Shown: positions 18,068-21,555 of the stretch, in pieces
Layout: every line of letters begins with the position of its first letter
Numbering within the stretch: position 1 is the stretch's first letter
DNA from: Chara braunii
Lineage: Eukaryota; Streptophyta; Charophyceae; Charales; Characeae
Assembly (NCBI GenBank): GCA_003427395.1
Contig: BFEA01000057.1
Span: 2,959,251-2,980,805, forward strand
Length of the DNA stretch: 21,555 bases
Reading direction: 5' to 3'
The notes under the pieces: generated by a model
The model's database searches: none
What the model was told of the DNA's origin: nothing
What the model saw: only the letters and a program-made list of their open reading frames with translations
Position numbers and translations under genes: made by a program

Positions 18068-18941
18068 GAACACAGTTCAGATGTAAACTGACTTCCACAG
18101 GCTATGGCGCATCAGCGCATGTACATCCCAACTCTCGTCACTGTCCAACACCACTGTTCGCACATACTCAACTTTTGATCACCCTGAATACCCCACACAC
18201 ATTCACTGTATCACACACTCGTACACACACACTAACCTCTAACACTAGCTATGGCGGCTATGGCTGCCAGCTACTACTACTATAGTACGCTGACTCCTTC
18301 TAGCCCACTTTGACCTCGAGCATCTGCAGACCACCTCGCATAAGACGCTCGGGCAGCACTTCCGCATGGCTCACGCAGGAATGAATGAATGGTTGCGCAT
18401 TGCCTCTTGATTTATATTTCTGTAAGTCGTTGGTCTGCCCTTTTCCACCAGGCCTATGGTGCACATAGTCCCTCATGGTACTTGCTGACTGTGCAAAGTG
18501 AGACTGGGACTGGGGACCGTCGACTAAGCGAAGTTGGACTCACCACTTGCCCACTTGCATCTGACTAATTGTGGGAACTCTCGAAAGGCCACTTCCGGAC
18601 ATTCCAGAAGCTTGTGGACTTGGCCTAAGCTTGTGGACTTGGCCTTTCGGGACTGCAGCAGCTACGACTTTGACCTTTCAGGACTGTAGCAGCTACGACC
18701 TTGACCTTTCAGAAATGCTACAGCTACAACCTCTACACAGCTATGACCCCTACTCGTCAGACCTACAGATCGAACCCTTACAACTACACAAACTTACGAC
18801 AGGCAACAGCCAAGTACCAAAACACAAGTCGCAGGTTCGAACACTCAGTGGTCAACTCGATATTATACATGGGAAGGTAACGTCTCGGGATCGAACTCTA
18901 GGGCCCGCATCTGTGACTACAAAAAGGTGAAAACCGTTTCA
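18068..18941 (-). repeat. 3' LTR of element B
   Basis: Aligns with 4683-5491. It begins on the minus strand TGAAACGGTTTTCACC (CA at 18940-18941 on the plus strand) after the polypurine tract. It differs from the A copy by an additional unit of the 31-bp TTGACCTTTC repeat (period marked by GCTACGAC/GCTACAAC at 18661, 18692, 18723), a tandem 19-bp duplication (18608-18626 and 18627-18645), and a short insertion including TTTATATTTC near 18412. The outer end is placed by the end of similarity with A. Confidence 0.8.
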
Positions 18942-18959
18942 CTCCCGCCGGCCTAAATT
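18942..18959 (-). promoter_or_regulatory. polypurine tract of element B
   Basis: Minus-strand AATTTAGGCCGGCGGGAG directly before the LTR's TGAAAC, differing by a single base from the tract of element A, 20 bp after B's pol stop. Confidence 0.75.
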
Positions 18960-18979
18960 CGAGGTCCTTCGATAATACT

Positions 18980-20154
18980 TCAGTCTAAGACAGGACCTTT
19001 TGCTTTCTTATCTCTTTCGTATGCTCGGACTACTTCGGGAGCTGTCTCTAGAAGTTATGTTCGTGTAAACCAGCGGTCGTCCTCTGGTTCCTGAAAAGTG
19101 AACCTAACCTTATATTGTTTCTGTGGACGACCCTACCTCCTGTTATGAAAACATCTTCACCTACGATGTTGTTAATGTCGTACTTCCCATCCATGTCCGG
19201 AGGGATCATGGGTCTCCGTGATGGAAACTGTTGACTGGTGATGCAAGGCAACAACTTTGACGCATGAAACACTGGGTAGGTGTGGAGGTGTGATGGAATT
19301 TCGATGGTGTAGGACGGTCCATCTTCTCCGCCCTTGACTTTTAAGACTGGCCACGGTCCTCGGTATGCAGGCAGCAACTTCTGCGAGATGTTCTCCTCAG
19401 GAGCAAACTCTTTAGATTTGACCGAGACTAAGTCGCCTACTTGAAATTTTGAGGGGCGACGGTGCTTATTAGCTTGCTCTATCATTCTGTGTTGGGCTTT
19501 CCTGAGGTTATCTACCATGGTAGCTATCTCTTTCTTGTGTTGTGTCGCAAACTCTCGTGTACCGGGCGGTAGCCTCTGGATCTGATCCCGGATAAGTCCT
19601 TCAAATGGTCCGCGCGGTCTAAAGGACTTGTGCAGTTCGTTGGGAGTGCGACATGTGGCTAAGTGCACGCTGTTATTGTATGCACTGGCTACCTTTGGAA
19701 GCATCTCATCCCAGTTGATCTGGTCGGGCCTAATGTACATTCTAAGAACTTGTTGCATGAGCTTGTTCTTCTGTTCAGTCTGACCGTTAGTCTCAAGATG
19801 ACGGCCAAATGACATCAATAACTTTGAACCATAAACTTTCATCGGTTCCTGCCAGTTCTGACTGGTGAACCTGACGTCTCTGTCACTAACTATTAACAGC
19901 GGTATACCATGTTCACTGACCGAGTGGTCAAAGAACTTATGAACTACTAAGTCTGTTCGTGCCTCTGCAGGCAAAGGAACAAAAACTGCATACTTGCTAA
20001 ACCTATCGACTATAACCACGACTTTGCCATTGTCGTGCCTACTCTTGACACGTGTGTCCATAAAGTCAATGGACACGGAGTCTCCCGGTCTGTCGGGAAT
20101 AGGGAAAGGTCTGAGAAGACCTAGAGGGGCACGCGTAGTAGTCTTATTTCTCTA
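18980..20154 (-). pseudogene. pol: Integrase core, C-terminus and chromodomain-like tail, element B
   Basis: Reads VSIDFMDTRVKSRHDNGK, VVVIVDRFSKYAVF, IVSDRDVRFTSQNW, TNGQTEQKNKL (D-D-E complete), NKHRRPSKFQVGDL, FHASKLLP and YDINNIVGEDVFITGG. One base is lost near 19129-19137, relative to A, inside the Gly/Arg stretch of the tail. In the shifted frame the tail goes on (KQYKVRFTFQEPEDDRW, LLETAPEVVRAYER) with a TAA near 19055 and the true end at TGA 18980-18982. It is continuous where element A has its poly(A) insertion, which proves the insert boundaries there. Confidence 0.92.
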
Positions 20155-21062
20155 TCAGACTTTACAACTGCGTACATACTCTATGCAGTCGGCCTTTATA
20201 CCGGGCCATATATACGCGCGCATGAGGTTGGCTAGTGTCTTTTGCCAACCAAAGTGTCCCTCTGTGTCGTGGCATTCCCCTAAGATCAAACTATGGATCC
20301 CCTCACTGTTAGGAACACACAAACGGTCAACTACATTAGTCTTCTCAAATAGTAACCCATCAGTAGTGCGGTAGTCTGGTTCGGACTCCGGGGCCTCCGT
20401 AACTCTCTTGAGTTGGTCACTATAGATAGGATCCTGCGCATACGCTTCTCTAACTTTCTGTTGCGGGTCTCTCCCTATATCCAGATAGGGAACTATCGCT
20501 CCAAAGTAATCAGCTCTCCTACTTAGAGCGTCTGCAACTACATTGTACTTCCCTTTGACTGGCTTAAGCTCAAAGTCATATTGATATATCTTTGTGGCCC
20601 ACCTAGTAAGCTTAGGTGTCATCTTGGTCTGTGTCTTCAACCACCTTAGAGTCCCGTGGTATGAATAAACTTTGAAGTGCCTCCCAGGCAAGTAGTGCTT
20701 CCAGTGCTTTAGTGCTTGCTTGAGAGCGTAGAGTTCCCTCTCATAGGTAGATGTCGCTCCCTTCTTTGAATGCATCCTGGCAGACATGAACTCTGCGGGC
20801 CTATACCCTTTGCCATCATCTTGCTGTAAAACAACACCTATGTCGTACTGACTTGCGTCAGTGGTGACAACAAACGGTAAAGATGGATCAGCGACCTTGA
20901 GGACTGGATACTCTATCAACGCCCGCTTTAACTTTTTCAGGGCCGATGTACAGTCTTTGTCCCACTTCCAGATTGCCTCTTTCTTTAGCAACCTGCGAAG
21001 GGATGCAACGATAGTGGAGAAGTTTCTGACGAACTTTGTATAATAATTGGCTAGGCCTAGAA
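20155..21062 (-). pseudogene. pol: RNase H and integrase zinc-binding domain, element B
   Basis: GLANYYTKFVRNFS, FVVTTDASQYDIGVVLQQ, YERELYALKQAL, VYSYHGTLRW, VVADALSRRADYFG, then ECHDTEGHFGWQKT and YVRSCKV. The third RNase H acidic residue is lost: Tyr replaces Asp in the SDH motif (codon 20659-20661). Two adjacent stops at 20152-20157 replace the Cys-Gln of the zinc-binding CKVCQRNK and separate it from the in-frame integrase core. Confidence 0.92.
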
Positions 21063-21555
21063 CGACCGCAACTCTTTCAGTGTGTGGAGTGTTGGCCAAT
21101 CTCTAATCGCTGCTATCTTGCTGTCCTCAGGTTTTATGTTGTCTCCATGTAAGACGTGGCCCAAGTACAGAACTTGTGTCTTGGCCCACTTACACTTCTT
21201 CACGCTAATCTTGTAGTTAGCTTCCCTCATCTTCTCCAAGACCTGCCTCAGATGGCCCTCATGCTCCTGGAGGGCCTTACTAAACACTAGAATATCATCT
21301 AAGTACAACTTTACGAATCTATCTAACCATGGCATAAATAGATCGTTCATTCAGCGCTGAAATGTAACTGGCACATTAGTTTGTCCAAAGGGCATCACTA
21401 TTAACTCGTAGTGCCCATATCTAGTCCCGAATGCTGTCTTATACTGATCATCAAGGTGGACTTCTATCCGATGATAGTCGGATTTCAAATCTATCTTTGA
21501 GAAATATTTGCAGCCCTGCACCCGATCCAATAGATTATCTGTATGGGGCAGCGGT
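21057..21555 (-). pseudogene. pol: Reverse transcriptase, element B, partial at window edge
   Basis: From the edge: PLPHTDNLLDRVQGCKYFSK, KIDLKSDYHRIEVHLDDQYK, GHYELIVMPFGQTNVPVTFQR, a TGA at 21351-21353, then MNDLFMPWLDRF, LYLDDILVFSK (YLDD at 21294-21305) and LYLGHVLHGDN. A single C missing near 21062 relative to element A shifts the frame at the RSFLGLA region. The N-terminal fingers lie outside the window. Confidence 0.92.

Larger units (their letters stand above)
18068..21555 (-). mobile_element. Ty3/gypsy retrotransposon B (relative of A), cut by the window edge
   Basis: 3' LTR, integrase with chromodomain-like tail, RNase H and most of RT of a close relative of element A. Gag, protease and the 5' LTR would lie beyond 21555. 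It is better preserved than A: within about 2.6 kb of pol it needs only two single-base shifts and a few stops. Confidence 0.93.

Noticed and set aside
18828-18846. tRNA B-box-like GGTTCGAAC in the LTR of B
   Set aside because: No A box at proper distance and no cloverleaf arms; A's copy has diverged at this site.

Overview
The window looks like a nuclear, repeat-dominated stretch of a eukaryotic genome with no host gene that I can support. The coding content is reverse-transcribing element remains: three decayed Ty3/gypsy LTR retrotransposons, all on the minus strand, and one older, unrelated reverse-transcriptase fragment on the plus strand. The Ty3/gypsy copies have a chromodomain-like tail, Gag with a long charged coiled-coil N-terminus, long homopolymer runs and TTGACC-rich repeats. 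Together these suggest a streptophyte alga or early plant. From recollection of similar Gag proteins I suspect Chara, but I could not test this.

Layout. 1-107 is a (TAGA)n/(GA)n microsatellite. 108-3423 is non-coding, with a degenerate minisatellite, an imperfect direct repeat and hairpins. 3424-4605 is a broken plus-strand RT pseudogene that stays in one reading frame but carries stops. About 4683-5491 is the 3' LTR of element A, whose internal region runs leftwards from about 11287 to 5530 (Gag, protease, RT, RNase H, integrase, chromodomain-like tail) with many frameshifts. No 5' LTR of A was recognised. Inside A's integrase there is a short poly(A)-tailed insertion flanked by a 13-bp duplication, and within it an exact Nextera mate-pair junction adapter, which is a sequencing or assembly artefact. 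11288-12590 is unassigned and holds a dense GGTCAA (TTGACC, W-box-like) array. About 12596-13489 is the putative 3' LTR of element C, including eight 30-35-bp units that each carry a small palindrome. 13531-17860 is C's internal region, a family distinct from A and B. About 18068-18941 is the 3' LTR of element B, a relative of A. B's pol continues from 18980 off the right edge of the window.

The three pol regions keep the canonical order PR-RT-RNase H-IN-chromodomain where covered, and all keep the YLDD motif of RT. None can be active as it stands. A has integrase Asp to Asn and multiple frameshifts. B has RNase H Asp to Tyr, stops and two frameshifts. C has many stops, most of them explained by C-to-T change at Gln or Arg codons. 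I see no undescribed functional system. The most useful observations are the adapter contamination, the small retroposed insertion, the two unusual tandem arrays and the pattern of decay.
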